From contig NZ_FNOX01000016.1 of assembly GCF_900107155.1 (NCBI RefSeq), positions 12,595 to 76,594 on the forward strand: a DNA stretch of 64,000 nucleotides. Direction: 5' to 3'. Below the pieces are notes generated by a model. That model made no database searches. It saw only the letters and a list, made by a program, of their open reading frames with translations, and was not told the DNA's origin. Below, in pieces: positions 7,410 through 16,343 of the stretch. Source of the DNA: Pseudomonas salomonii. Lineage in GTDB: Bacteria > Pseudomonadota > Gammaproteobacteria > Pseudomonadales > Pseudomonadaceae. Numbering within the stretch: the first letter of the stretch is position 1; each line of letters begins with the position of its first letter. The translations under genes and the position numbers were made by a program.

Positions 7410-8927
7410 ATGAACGCTTCTGCCGATATTTCCGTGCAACAGGTCAAGTTGCTGATCAAGGGCGAATGGGTCGAGTCCAAGACCACCCACTGGCAAGACA
7501 TCGTCAATCCGGCCACCCAAGAGGTGCTGGCCAAAGTCCCTTTCGCCACCGCCGATGAAGTCAACGCCGCCATCGACGCTGCCCATCAAGCTTTTCAAAC
7601 CTGGAAGCTCACGCCGATCGGTGCACGCATGCGCATCATGCTCAAGCTGCAGGCCTTGATCCGCGAGCATTCCAAGCGCATCGCCTTAGTCCTCAGCGCC
7701 GAGCAGGGTAAGACCATTGCGGACGCCGAAGGCGATATTTTCCGTGGCCTGGAAGTGGTCGAGCACGCGTGCTCCATCGGCACCTTGCAGATGGGCGAGT
7801 TCGCTGAAAACGTCGCCGGTGGCGTCGACACCTACACCCTGCGTCAGCCCATCGGCGTGTGTGCAGGCATCACGCCGTTCAACTTCCCGGCAATGATTCC
7901 ACTGTGGATGTTCCCGATGGCGATTGCCTGCGGTAACACCTTCGTCCTCAAGCCATCCGAGCAAGACCCGCTGTCGACTATGTTGCTGGTAGAGCTGGCG
8001 CTGGAAGCCGGTGTGCCGGCCGGCGTGCTCAACGTGGTGCACGGCGGCAAGGATGTGGTGGATGCGCTGTGCACCCATAAAGATATCAAGGCAGTATCCT
8101 TCGTCGGTTCGACCGCCGTGGGCACCCACGTTTATGACCAGGCCGGCAAACACGGCAAGCGCGTGCAGTCGATGATGGGCGCCAAGAACCACGCCGTGGT
8201 GCTGCCGGATGCTAACCGCGAACACACGCTGAATGCCCTGGTCGGTGCGGGTTTCGGCGCGGCGGGCCAGCGTTGCATGGCCACCTCGGTGGTGGTGCTG
8301 GTGGGCGCGGCCAAGCAGTGGCTGCCGGATTTGAAAGCGCTGGCGCAAAAACTCAAGGTCAATGCCGGCAGCGAAGCGGGCACGGATGTCGGCCCGGTGA
8401 TCTCCAAACGCGCCAAAGCCCGTATCCTGGAACTGATCGAAAGCGGCGTGAAAGAAGGCGCCAAGCTGGAGCTGGATGGCCGCGACATCAAGGTGCCGGG
8501 TTTCGAGCAAGGCAACTTCGTCGGCCCGACCCTGTTCTCGGGCGTGACCACTGATATGCAGATCTACACCCAGGAAATCTTCGGCCCGGTGCTGGTGGTG
8601 CTGGAAGTCGCCACGCTGGATGAGGCCATTGCGCTGGTCAACGCCAACCCGTTCGGCAACGGCACCGGCCTGTTCACCCAAAGTGGTGCGGCGGCGCGTA
8701 AGTTCCAGAGCGAAATCGATGTAGGCCAGGTCGGCATCAACATCCCGATTCCGGTGCCGGTGCCGTTCTTCAGCTTCACCGGTTCCCGTGGTTCCAAGCT
8801 CGGCGACCTCGGCCCGTATGGCAAACAAGTGGTGCAGTTCTACACCCAGACCAAAACCGTCACCAGCCGCTGGTTCGACGACGACACGGTCAACGATGGC
8901 GTCAACACCACCATCAACCTGCGCTGA
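7410..8927 (+). CDS. mmsA: Methylmalonate-semialdehyde dehydrogenase (CoA-acylating)
   Basis: The 505-residue protein is an aldehyde dehydrogenase of the MmsA type. It converts methylmalonate semialdehyde (or malonate semialdehyde) with NAD+ and CoA to propionyl-CoA (or acetyl-CoA) in valine and related catabolism in the cytoplasm. The catalytic cysteine is C289 in GQRCMATS, and the NAD-binding ITPFNFPAMIPLWM segment is the MmsA signature. The ATG at 7410 follows TTGGAGA; the frame is open further upstream but only through the promoter region. mmsB follows after 15 bp, giving an mmsAB operon. Confidence 0.95.
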   Translation: MNASADISVQQVKLLIKGEWVESKTTHWQDIVNPATQEVLAKVPFATADEVNAAIDAAHQAFQTWKLTPIGARMRIMLKLQALIREHSKRIALVLSAEQGKTIADAEGDIFRGLEVVEHACSIGTLQMGEFAENVAGGVDTYTLRQPIGVCAGITPFNFPAMIPLWMFPMAIACGNTFVLKPSEQDPLSTMLLVELALEAGVPAGVLNVVHGGKDVVDALCTHKDIKAVSFVGSTAVGTHVYDQAGKHGKRVQSMMGAKNHAVVLPDANREHTLNALVGAGFGAAGQRCMATSVVVLVGAAKQWLPDLKALAQKLKVNAGSEAGTDVGPVISKRAKARILELIESGVKEGAKLELDGRDIKVPGFEQGNFVGPTLFSGVTTDMQIYTQEIFGPVLVVLEVATLDEAIALVNANPFGNGTGLFTQSGAAARKFQSEIDVGQVGINIPIPVPVPFFSFTGSRGSKLGDLGPYGKQVVQFYTQTKTVTSRWFDDDTVNDGVNTTINLR

Positions 8928-8942
8928 TTTGGGGAGACGACC

Positions 8943-9830
8943 ATGAAGATTGCATTTATCGGCCTGGGTAACATGGGTGCGCCCATGGCCCGCAACCTGA
9001 TCAAGGCTGGCCATGCGCTTAACCTGTTTGATTTGAACCAGACAGTGCTCAAGGAGTTGGCCGAACTGGGCGGCGCCATCAGCGACTCGCCGCGTGATGC
9101 GGCCAGTGGCGCGGAGCTGGTGATTACCATGCTGCCGGCCGCTGCCCATGTGCGCAGTGTGTGGCTGAATGAAGACGGCGTACTCGCTGGCATCGGCAAA
9201 GGCGTGCCTGCGGTGGATTGCAGCACCATTGACCCGCAAACTATTCGCGATGTGTCCGCGGCAGCGGCAAAGCAAGGCGTGGTGGTGGCGGATGCGCCAG
9301 TCTCCGGCGGCACCGGTGGTGCGCAAGCCGGGACGCTGACCTTCATGGTCGGCGCCACCCCGGAGCTGTTCGCTACCTTGCAACCAGTGCTGGCGCAGAT
9401 GGGCCGCAATATCGTGCATTGCGGCGACGTCGGCACCGGCCAGATCGCCAAGATCTGCAACAACCTGTTGCTCGGCATCAGCATGGTCGGCGTCAGCGAG
9501 GCCATGGCCCTGGGCGATTCACTGGGCATCGACACACAAGTGCTGGCCGGCATCATCAACAGCTCCACCGGGCGCTGCTGGAGTTCCGACACCTACAACC
9601 CATGGCCGGGCGTGATTGAAACTGCGCCGTCGTCCCGTGGGTATACCGGTGGTTTCGGCGCCGACCTGATGCTCAAAGACCTGGGCCTGGCCACCGAAGC
9701 CGCGCGCCAGGCCAAGCAACCGGTAATCCTAGGCGCCGTGGCCCAGCAGTTGTATCAATCGATGAGTCAGCGTGGGGAAGGCGGCCTAGACTTCTCGGCC
9801 ATCATCAACAGCTATCGCAAACCCAAGTAG
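8943..9830 (+). CDS. mmsB: 3-hydroxyisobutyrate dehydrogenase
   Basis: A 295-residue member of the beta-hydroxyacid dehydrogenase family that oxidises 3-hydroxyisobutyrate to methylmalonate semialdehyde with NAD+, feeding MmsA. The N-terminal Rossmann motif is IAFIGLGNMGAPMARNL. The substrate-binding motif is DAPVSGGTGGAQ, and the catalytic lysine is K170 in GQIAKICNN. GGGGAGA precedes the ATG. It is co-transcribed with mmsA and followed by a terminator hairpin at 9844. Confidence 0.95.
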   Translation: MKIAFIGLGNMGAPMARNLIKAGHALNLFDLNQTVLKELAELGGAISDSPRDAASGAELVITMLPAAAHVRSVWLNEDGVLAGIGKGVPAVDCSTIDPQTIRDVSAAAAKQGVVVADAPVSGGTGGAQAGTLTFMVGATPELFATLQPVLAQMGRNIVHCGDVGTGQIAKICNNLLLGISMVGVSEAMALGDSLGIDTQVLAGIINSSTGRCWSSDTYNPWPGVIETAPSSRGYTGGFGADLMLKDLGLATEAARQAKQPVILGAVAQQLYQSMSQRGEGGLDFSAIINSYRKPK

Positions 9831-9843
9831 GGGTGTTTCCGAG

Positions 9844-9873
9844 AGCCCGCGTCGGGCGGGCTTTCGGGTTTTT
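9844..9873 (+). terminator. Rho-independent terminator of mmsAB
   Basis: Stem AGCCCGC (9844-9850) / GCGGGCT (9856-9862), 5-nt loop, then TTCGGGTTTTT. Confidence 0.8.
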
Positions 9874-9878
9874 GCCGG

Positions 9879-11129
9879 TTACCACAGTGGCTTTTCGTAG
9901 CTGACGATCAAGCGTGTTTCGTCTATATCGCTTTCAAAGTTGGAGCGCATCATTGCGTTGCGTAAGCGGACTTTGACGTTTTTCAGGGTCGGATTCTGGA
10001 AGGCATAGCTCACATCGATATCCCGCTCCCACTCACGCCCTTGCGAACGGCCAGGCCCTCGGTCGACGTTGCTGCCCGATGCATAGCGCGTGAACATGGA
10101 AAGGCCGGGAACGCCCAGCGCGGTGAAGTCGAAGTCGTAGCGCACTTGCCAGGACTTTTCATCCTTATTGGCGAAATCGCTGTACTGCAGAAAATTCACC
10201 AGTGTGGGATAGCTTCCTCTTACAGCGGCGTAGCCTGTGTTGCCTGACATGGTTTGGTAGGCCCCACCCAATTTATGCGCCCCCCATGAGTAGGTCAGCA
10301 TCGCGCCCACTGCGGTGTTGTCGATGTTGGTGTGGCCGTTATCGAGAGAGCGCGTGTAACGCAATTCACTTTTCAGGCTTTGGTTCTCGGCGACCGGATA
10401 GGTATGTTGAAGGCTGCCCGCGTGCTGGGTGTAGAGGTTGTCCAGCGTGCTGTAGTAGTAGCTGGCGGTGAGTTGTTTGTTGACGGCGTAACTACCGCCT
10501 GCAAAGTCGAATGCATTGGATTGATTCTTCCCACGCACCACGATATTCCTGCGTGCGCCGGTGGCGACCGCTAACGCTTCATAGTGGGTTGAGTCGACCT
10601 GGTTGACGTGGGTAATTCTGCCCACGTCCAGCGTCAGGTCTTTGAGTTCCTGGGAGCGCAGGTGTGCGCCCCTGAAAAGCTGCGGCTGCAGGCGGCCAAC
10701 GTTTTTTTCCAGTATCGGAAGCGTCGGTGGGGCCAGCGCACCCACTTTCAGCGTCGTTTGGGAGGCCCTGAATTTTGCCGTAAAGGCAGCTTCGCCATAG
10801 CTGTCTTCGGCTTTGCCGGATTGGCGCACCGGCAATAAGCCGGAGCGGGTTCGGTCTGCACTCGAATCGAGCTTAAAGCCCGCCATGGCGAGGACATCTA
10901 CCCCCATGCCTACGGTGCCATCGGTAAACCCGGACTCAATGTGCAATGCGAAGCCTTGTGCCCATTCCTCGCGCTTGGACTGTGCGGCATTGGGCTCGCG
11001 ATAATCGCGGTTGAAGTAAAAGTTTTTCAGTTCCAGCTTGCCGGTGCTGTCGTTGATGAAGTCAGCAAAGGCAGAGGGTGCGAGAAAAATGCAGATATTC
11101 AGCGTGCATATTTTGGTCAGAACGTTCAC
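9879..11129 (-). CDS. OprD-family outer-membrane porin
   Basis: A 416-residue precursor with a signal peptide (about residues 1-22, ending in PSAFA) followed by the OprD-family opening FINDSTGKLELKNFYFNRD. The rest is alternating amphipathic strands ending in an aromatic residue (EKPLW), as expected for an 18-strand barrel that admits amino acids or organic acids. The substrate cannot be read from the sequence. It is convergent to mmsAB and may serve an acid from the same catabolic context, but it has its own promoter region near 11130-11230. Confidence 0.88.
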   Translation of the reverse strand: MNVLTKICTLNICIFLAPSAFADFINDSTGKLELKNFYFNRDYREPNAAQSKREEWAQGFALHIESGFTDGTVGMGVDVLAMAGFKLDSSADRTRSGLLPVRQSGKAEDSYGEAAFTAKFRASQTTLKVGALAPPTLPILEKNVGRLQPQLFRGAHLRSQELKDLTLDVGRITHVNQVDSTHYEALAVATGARRNIVVRGKNQSNAFDFAGGSYAVNKQLTASYYYSTLDNLYTQHAGSLQHTYPVAENQSLKSELRYTRSLDNGHTNIDNTAVGAMLTYSWGAHKLGGAYQTMSGNTGYAAVRGSYPTLVNFLQYSDFANKDEKSWQVRYDFDFTALGVPGLSMFTRYASGSNVDRGPGRSQGREWERDIDVSYAFQNPTLKNVKVRLRNAMMRSNFESDIDETRLIVSYEKPLW

Positions 11130-11233
11130 TTAGGCAGCCTGCGTGAGAGAGAGGACTCATCGCAGGGTGCTTTAAGGGGGACGGACTCACGCTAGGACTA
11201 AGCTGAAGTCAGCCAGGGGTTGTCTGATGTGAC

Positions 11234-11578
11234 TTACGCAAACACAAAATACTTACGCACGGTCTCGACCACTTCCCACGTGCCTTTCATGCCGGGTTCC
11301 ACCACAAAGATATCCCCAGCGCGCAGGTGAATCGGCGCCATGCCTTCGGGGGTGATCACGCAGTAGCCTTCCTGGAAATGGCAGTATTCCCACTTCACGT
11401 ATTCCACGTACCACTTGCCCGGCGTGCAGATCCAGGTGCCCATGATTTTGCTGCCGTCTTCGCTGGTGTAGGCGTTGAGGTTGACGGTGTGCGGGTCGCC
11501 CTCGAGCTTTTCCCACTTGCAGGCATCCAGGACAGGTAGCGGGTGGGTGTCGCGCAGTACGGTGATGGGCTTGGACAT
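11234..11578 (-). CDS. Cupin domain protein (DUF861-like)
   Basis: A 114-residue single-domain cupin. The region WEYCHFQEGYCVITPEG through HLRAGDIFVVEPGMKGTWEVVE matches the two cupin motifs of the DUF861/Cupin_3 group, known from small metabolic enzymes and sensors. I chose the ATG at 11578 (MSKPITVLRD) because GGAG lies upstream; the frame is open further upstream without support. It stands alone between the porin and a REP pair, and its substrate is unknown. Confidence 0.75.
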   Translation of the reverse strand: MSKPITVLRDTHPLPVLDACKWEKLEGDPHTVNLNAYTSEDGSKIMGTWICTPGKWYVEYVKWEYCHFQEGYCVITPEGMAPIHLRAGDIFVVEPGMKGTWEVVETVRKYFVFA

Positions 11579-11706
11579 GACGGCTCCGAGGCAGGGAATG
11601 GAAGCGTCCACCCTAAGGCCTGGGGCGTTGGGCCAGTGGTCTGAACTCGACATCGGGATGCCCAGAAGCGCAGGTGCGTCGTGATTCACCAGGCGCCGCA
11701 AACCCC

Positions 11707-11799
11707 TGTGGGAGCCGGGCTTGCCCGCGATAGCGGAGTGTCAGGTGCTGGAGATGCAAGCTGTGCCGCCGTCACCGCGGGCAAGCCTGGCTCCCACAG
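11707..11799. repeat. REP doublet
   Basis: Two REP cores in inverted orientation (GTGGGAGCCGGGCTTGCC at 11708 and its complement ending at 11799). With the upstream region of kynB this fills most of the 374-bp gap 11579-11952. Confidence 0.85.
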
Positions 11800-11863
11800 G
11801 GAATGGAGGAACTCTTGAGTGATAGGTTTGTGCGGTAAACTGCTGTTTCCTCGCAGTAACTGC

Positions 11864-11873
11864 GAAATATTTC
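11864..11873. promoter_or_regulatory. Candidate KynR (Lrp-type) site upstream of kynBA
   Basis: Perfect palindrome GAAATATTTC about 80 bp upstream of kynB, with an AT-rich centre like Lrp/AsnC-family sites. The kynR-kynU intergenic region also has AT-centred palindromes. Binding is inferred only. Confidence 0.35.
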
Positions 11874-11952
11874 CCGCCTTACGCTGGAATTCGCAAGAAA
11901 ATGCACGGCTGGCCCTCGTATCATTCACCCAGGAACGAGTGAGAGCCTTGCA

Positions 11953-12603
11953 ATGAACCCAATAAAAACGTGGTGGGATATCAGCCCGCCCTTGAGTACG
12001 GCGACGCCGACCTGGCCGGGCGATACGCCGTTCCAGGAAGCGCGCGTATGGCAGTTTGGCCCGGAGTGCCCGGTGAATGTAGGGCGCGTGACCTTTTCGC
12101 CGCACACCGGCGCCCATGTGGATGCGCCGCTGCATTACAGCGCCGACGGCGCGCCGATCGGTGAGGTGTCGCTGGATGTGTACATGGGGCCATGCCGGGT
12201 GCTGCATTGCCTGGGCAGCGGTGCGCTGGTGCAGCCCCATCAATTGCAAGGGCGTGTGGATAACTTGCCTGAGCGCGTGCTGCTGCGCACTTATCCACAA
12301 GCGCCGCTGACCGAATGGGACTCGAATTTCACCGCCATCGCCCCGCAAACCATTGAGCTGCTCGCCAGCCTGGGCGTGCGCCTGATCGGTATCGACACGC
12401 CGTCCCTGGACCCGCAACAGTCCAAGACCATGGATTCGCACAACGCCGTGGCCCGCCATGGCATGGCGATTCTCGAAGGCATCGTGCTCGATGACGTGCC
12501 GGAGGGCGACTATGAGTTGATCGCACTGCCGCTGCGCTTTGCCAACCTGGACGCGAGCCCCGTCCGTGCCATTCTGCGCCCGCTCAAGGAGCCCACGCGA
12601 TGA
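11953..12603 (+). CDS. kynB: Kynurenine formamidase
   Basis: A 216-residue metal-dependent cyclase-family enzyme that hydrolyses N-formylkynurenine to kynurenine and formate, the second step of tryptophan oxidation. The metal-binding signature HxGxHxDxPxH is seen as H51-TGA-H55-V-D57-APL-H61. Length is normal for bacterial KynB. Its TGA overlaps the ATG of kynA (ATGA), so the two are translationally coupled. Confidence 0.95.
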   Translation: MNPIKTWWDISPPLSTATPTWPGDTPFQEARVWQFGPECPVNVGRVTFSPHTGAHVDAPLHYSADGAPIGEVSLDVYMGPCRVLHCLGSGALVQPHQLQGRVDNLPERVLLRTYPQAPLTEWDSNFTAIAPQTIELLASLGVRLIGIDTPSLDPQQSKTMDSHNAVARHGMAILEGIVLDDVPEGDYELIALPLRFANLDASPVRAILRPLKEPTR

Positions 12604-13457
12604 GCCAGTGTCCCTTCTCACCTGATTACCAGCCGCCGGAAGAATGGCATAACGCCGAACTGAATTTTTCCGAGTCCATGAGCTACGGCGACTATTTGGA
12701 CCTAGGCAAAGTGCTCAGTGCCCAGCACCCGCTGTCGCCGGACCATAACGAGATGCTCTTTATCATCCAGCACCAGACCTCGGAGCTGTGGATGAAACTG
12801 ATGCTCCACGAACTCAAGGCCGCCCGCGAACACGTGCGCCTGGGCGAGTTGCCGCCGGCCTTCAAGATGCTGGCAAGGGTGTCGCGGATCTTCGACCAAC
12901 TGGTGCACGCCTGGGCCGTGCTGGCGACCATGACGCCGTCGGAATACAAGGCGATTCGCCCGTTTCTGGGGCAGTCGTCGGGGTTTCAGTCGTTCCAGTA
13001 CCGCGAGATCGAATTTATTCTCGGCAATAAAAGCGCAGCGCTGTTACGCCCGCATGCGCATCGCCCGGAGTTGCTGAACGAGTTGAAAGTGGCGATTGCC
13101 ACGCCGTCGTTGTATGACGAGGCGATCAATCTGATGGTTAAAGCCGGGTTGGCGATTGACCCCAAACGCGCCGAACGCGACCCGACGGCGGCCACGGTTC
13201 ACGATGAGTCGGTGGAAGCGGCGTGGCGCGAGGTGTACCGCGACCCGAGCCGGTATTGGGATTTGTATCAGTTGGCCGAGAAGTTCATCGACCTGGAAGA
13301 CTCATTCCGCCAGTGGCGCTTTCGACATGTGACCACGGTGGAGCGCATCATCGGCTTCCAGCCCGGCACCGGTGGCACGGAAGGTGTGGGTTACCTGCGC
13401 AAGATGCTCGACACGGTGTTGTTCCCCGAACTGTGGCGAGTGCGTTCCACGCTCTAA
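12600..13457 (+). CDS. kynA: Tryptophan 2,3-dioxygenase
   Basis: A 285-residue haem dioxygenase that opens the indole ring of L-tryptophan to N-formylkynurenine. FIIQHQTSELW (active-site H58) and RFRHVTTVERIIG (H243, the likely axial haem ligand) are both present, as is the C-terminal GTGGTEG substrate loop. It overlaps kynB by 4 bp. KynB lies before KynA here, so the pathway's second enzyme is translated first. KynU is 10 kb away beyond the ant and cat genes. Confidence 0.96.
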   Translation: MSQCPFSPDYQPPEEWHNAELNFSESMSYGDYLDLGKVLSAQHPLSPDHNEMLFIIQHQTSELWMKLMLHELKAAREHVRLGELPPAFKMLARVSRIFDQLVHAWAVLATMTPSEYKAIRPFLGQSSGFQSFQYREIEFILGNKSAALLRPHAHRPELLNELKVAIATPSLYDEAINLMVKAGLAIDPKRAERDPTAATVHDESVEAAWREVYRDPSRYWDLYQLAEKFIDLEDSFRQWRFRHVTTVERIIGFQPGTGGTEGVGYLRKMLDTVLFPELWRVRSTL

Positions 13458-13460
13458 ACA

Positions 13461-13484
13461 AAAAAGCCCCGCAGAACCGGGGCT
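13461..13484 (-). terminator. Hairpin terminator, stronger on minus strand
   Basis: Stem AGCCCC (13465-13470) / GGGGCT (13479-13484). Read on the minus strand it is followed by TTTTTTG, so it better terminates the permease transcript from 13636; on the plus strand it has no T-run after kynA. Confidence 0.6.
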
Positions 13485-13487
13485 GAT

Positions 13488-13534
13488 CGTTCCCACGCTC
13501 TGCGTGGGAATGCCGCTTTGGACGCTCTGCGTCC
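13488..13534. repeat. Half of the four-hairpin repeat
   Basis: End hairpin CCCACGC-TCT-GCGTGGG followed by GGACGC-TCT-GCGTCC, matching one half of the complete elements at 3374 and 23073. Confidence 0.8.
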
Positions 13535-13540
13535 GCTTCA

Positions 13541-13630
13541 TGTGGGAGCTGGCTTGCCTGCGATGGCGGTGTGTCAGCCAGCCCATCCACTGACTGACCC
13601 ACCGCCATCGCGGGCAAGCCCGGCTCTCAC
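13541..13630. repeat. REP doublet
   Basis: Inverted pair of GTGGGAGCTGGCTTGCC-type REP cores downstream of kynA and the permease. Confidence 0.85.
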
Positions 13631-13635
13631 AGGGG

Positions 13636-15036
13636 TTACTGCGCCACGGCTACTTTTGCGTTTCTGATCCGCAACCGGTAGGCAATGTAGATGATGCCCA
13701 CCCACACCGGCATCGCATACACCGACTCGCGAATGCCTGGAATCGCCAGCATCACGCTGATGATCACCACCATGAACGCCAGGCACAGGTAGTTGCTGAA
13801 CGGGAACCAGAAGGTCTTGAACGACGGCGTCACGCCTTGCTCGCCCATGGCCTTGCGGAACTTGATGTGGGTGAGGCTGATCAGTGCCCAGTTGATCATC
13901 AGCGAGGCAACCACCAGCGCGAACAGCAGTTCCAGCGCACTGTGCGGCGCGACGTAGTTGACCACCACGCACAGCATCGTCACCAGCGCCGAAATGGCCA
14001 GGGCGCGAATCGGCACGCCTTGCTTGTTGAGCTTCATCAGCGCCTTGGGCGCGTCGCCTTGCTCGGCCAGGCCGAACAGCATGCGGCTGTTGCAGTACAC
14101 GCCGCTGTTGTACACCGACAGCGCTGCGGTCAGCACCACGAAGTTGAGGATGTGTGCGGCGGTGTCGTTACCGATCAGCGAGAAGATCTGCACAAACGGG
14201 CTGCCGCTGTAGGGGTCGCCCGATGCGCCGAGGGTTTGCAGCAGTTGGTCCCACGGGTACAGCGACAGCAGCACGGTCAGTGCGCCGACGTAGAAAATCA
14301 GGATGCGGTACACCACCTGGTTGATCGCCTTGGGGATCACTTTGCGCGGCTCGCTGGCCTCGGCGGCGGTAATGCCCACCAGCTCCAGGCCGCCGAACGA
14401 GAACATGATGAAGGCCATCGACATCAACAGCCCCATGCCGCCATTGGGGAAGAACCCGCCGTGGCTCCACAGGTTGCTCACCGAAGCTTGCGGGCCGCCG
14501 GTGCCGCTGAACAGCAGGTAGCAGCCGAGCACGATCATGCCGACAATCGCCACTACCTTGATGATCGCAAACCAGAACTCGGCTTCACCGAAGAACTTCA
14601 CGTTGAGGGTGTTGATCAGGTTGACCGCGACAAAAAACACCAGCGCACTGACCCAGGTCGGAATCTCCGGCCACCAGAACTGGATGTATTTGCCCACGGC
14701 TGTCAGTTCGGCCATGCCCACCAGCACGTAGAGCACCCAGTAGTTCCAGCCCGCCAGAAAGCCTGCGTAGCCGCCCCAGTATTTGTGGGCAAAGTGGCTG
14801 AAGGAGCCGGCCACCGGCTCTTCGACGATCATCTCGCCAAGCTGGCGCATGATCAGGAATGCGATGAAACCGGCAATCGCGTAGCCCAGGATCATCGACG
14901 GCCCCGCCGACTTGAGTACCCCGGCCGAACCGAGGAACAACCCTGTGCCAATCGCCCCTCCCAAGGCAATCAGCTGAATGTGCCGGTTCTTCAGGCCACG
15001 CTTGAGGCCCACCGGGTTAACCATGTCATCCGCCAT
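13636..15036 (-). CDS. AroP-like aromatic amino acid permease
   Basis: A 466-residue, 12-segment transporter of the amino acid-polyamine-organocation (AAT) family. The N-terminal motif LKNRHIQLIALGGAIGTGLFLGSAGVL is that of AroP/PheP/ProY-type symporters. The ATG at 15036 is preferred because AAGGGA lies 6 bases upstream; the ATG at 15042 is too close. It lies between kynBA and antABC, so uptake of tryptophan or a related aromatic amino acid is a reasonable inference, but specificity within this subfamily cannot be read from sequence alone. Confidence 0.85.
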   Translation of the reverse strand: MADDMVNPVGLKRGLKNRHIQLIALGGAIGTGLFLGSAGVLKSAGPSMILGYAIAGFIAFLIMRQLGEMIVEEPVAGSFSHFAHKYWGGYAGFLAGWNYWVLYVLVGMAELTAVGKYIQFWWPEIPTWVSALVFFVAVNLINTLNVKFFGEAEFWFAIIKVVAIVGMIVLGCYLLFSGTGGPQASVSNLWSHGGFFPNGGMGLLMSMAFIMFSFGGLELVGITAAEASEPRKVIPKAINQVVYRILIFYVGALTVLLSLYPWDQLLQTLGASGDPYSGSPFVQIFSLIGNDTAAHILNFVVLTAALSVYNSGVYCNSRMLFGLAEQGDAPKALMKLNKQGVPIRALAISALVTMLCVVVNYVAPHSALELLFALVVASLMINWALISLTHIKFRKAMGEQGVTPSFKTFWFPFSNYLCLAFMVVIISVMLAIPGIRESVYAMPVWVGIIYIAYRLRIRNAKVAVAQ

Positions 15037-15108
15037 TAACATTCCCTTCTACTTGTTTTTCTTGAGGGTGAGTGCACGCCGCATCAGCCCCTCAGAACCG
15101 CTGAGGGG

Positions 15109-16116
15109 TCAGATATTACTCTGCGTAAACTTTTCGTAATACAGTTGAACGCCATCAAGTGCCTGATCCGCCAGCCATTGTTGAATGGATTCGACCATTG
15201 GAGGGGGGCCGCACACGTACATATCCGCCGAACCGTCCCGCAATTCGGCCAGGTCGAAATGTTCGGTGAGGTAGCCGCGTTTGCCCGGCCACTCGGGTGA
15301 CGGGGCGCTGAGCACTTCGGTGTAGCGAAAGCCGGGGATTGTCGAGGCATAGGCGTGGATGCGTTGGGCTTCGCACAAGTCCTCGGCCCCGCGCACGCCG
15401 TAATACAAGTGGACCGGCTGGTCGCAGCCGTTGGCGGCCAGCTCGTCGAGCATGCCCAGCAAGGCCGACAGGCCGGTGCCGCCGGCCACCAGGATCAGCG
15501 GCCGGGTCACATGCCTGAGGTAGAAGGCACCCAATGGCGCCTCCATCAGCACTTCATCACCCACCTGGCAGCGTTCGCGCAGGTAGTTGCTCATGATGCC
15601 ATCGGGCAGCAGGCGCACCAGAAACTGCAATTGATTGCCCGACCGGTTGGCAAAAGAATACGAACGCCAACGGTCGGTGCCTGGGACCGACAGACGGGCA
15701 TACTGACCGGGCAGGAAGTCCAGTGAGTCGTCCAGGGTCAGCTGCAAAATCGCCGTGCTGGCCGACACCAGTTGCACTTCGCTGACCTTGCCGCGCACCT
15801 GCACCGGCCCTGGCACATTGCACAGGCTCGACTCAAAATCGAAGTAGAACGTTGCGTCGGACTGTACCCGCGTCTGGCAACTGAGCATCTTGCGTTGCTT
15901 GAGGTCGAGGCTGGAGAGGGCTTCTTCATCGACATAATCCTGGGTGTAAGCGCCGGACTCGCAACGGCCCTGGCAGGTGCCGCACACGCCTTCACGGCAA
16001 TCGAGGGGGATCTTGATGCCGTTGCGCAATGCCGCATCCAGCAGGATTTCATTCGCACCTACCGGGAAAAACAGGGTTTTGCCGTCGGCAAAACTGAAGG
16101 CCACTTTGTGATTCAT
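15109..16116 (-). CDS. antC: Anthranilate 1,2-dioxygenase reductase
   Basis: A 335-residue electron-transfer flavoprotein that passes electrons from NADH through FAD and a [2Fe-2S] centre to AntAB. The N-terminal plant-type ferredoxin has cluster ligands C40, C45, C48 and C80. The flavin domain has RSYSFAN and the NAD domain starts at LILVAGGTGLSALLG. The ATG at 16116 follows GGAG by 8 bases. BenC-type proteins are very similar, but the partners and regulator here are the Ant type. A 228-bp gap with a long inverted repeat separates it from antB. Confidence 0.9.
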   Translation of the reverse strand: MNHKVAFSFADGKTLFFPVGANEILLDAALRNGIKIPLDCREGVCGTCQGRCESGAYTQDYVDEEALSSLDLKQRKMLSCQTRVQSDATFYFDFESSLCNVPGPVQVRGKVSEVQLVSASTAILQLTLDDSLDFLPGQYARLSVPGTDRWRSYSFANRSGNQLQFLVRLLPDGIMSNYLRERCQVGDEVLMEAPLGAFYLRHVTRPLILVAGGTGLSALLGMLDELAANGCDQPVHLYYGVRGAEDLCEAQRIHAYASTIPGFRYTEVLSAPSPEWPGKRGYLTEHFDLAELRDGSADMYVCGPPPMVESIQQWLADQALDGVQLYYEKFTQSNI

Positions 16117-16181
16117 CCGCATAACTCCGCGTATCTGATTTTTGTGGCTGCCCCGTGAGCTTTTGTGGCGCACGGGCTTGT

Positions 16182-16315
16182 TGTGGCGAGCGGGCTTGCC
16201 CCGCGTTGGGCTGCGAAGCAGCCCCAATAAAGTCACCGCATTTATCCAGTCAAACCGCAGTGCCTGGGCCAGGGGCCGCTTCGCGCCCCAACGCGGGGCA
16301 AGCCCGCTCGCCACA
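16182..16315. repeat. Perfect 29-bp inverted repeat between antB and antC
   Basis: Arm 16182-16210 is exactly complementary to arm 16287-16315. The arms carry a variant REP core (GCGGGCTTGCCCCGCG), distinct from the GTGGGAGC family elsewhere. A small hairpin GGGCTGC-GAA-GCAGCCC follows the first arm. It lies inside the antABC transcription unit. Confidence 0.9.
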
Positions 16316-16343
16316 GGACGGTGCTTGTCACAAAATTTCTCTG

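Noticed and set aside
7686..9419. 577-codon minus-strand open frame opposite mmsA/mmsB
   Set aside because: It is antisense to two clear catalytic genes and its length is explained by high-GC codon bias. No Shine-Dalgarno or family resemblance.
13837..15039. 400-codon plus-strand frame opposite the AroP-like permease
   Set aside because: His/Gln/Arg-rich composition typical of a shadow frame of a membrane protein; the permease reading has clear motifs.
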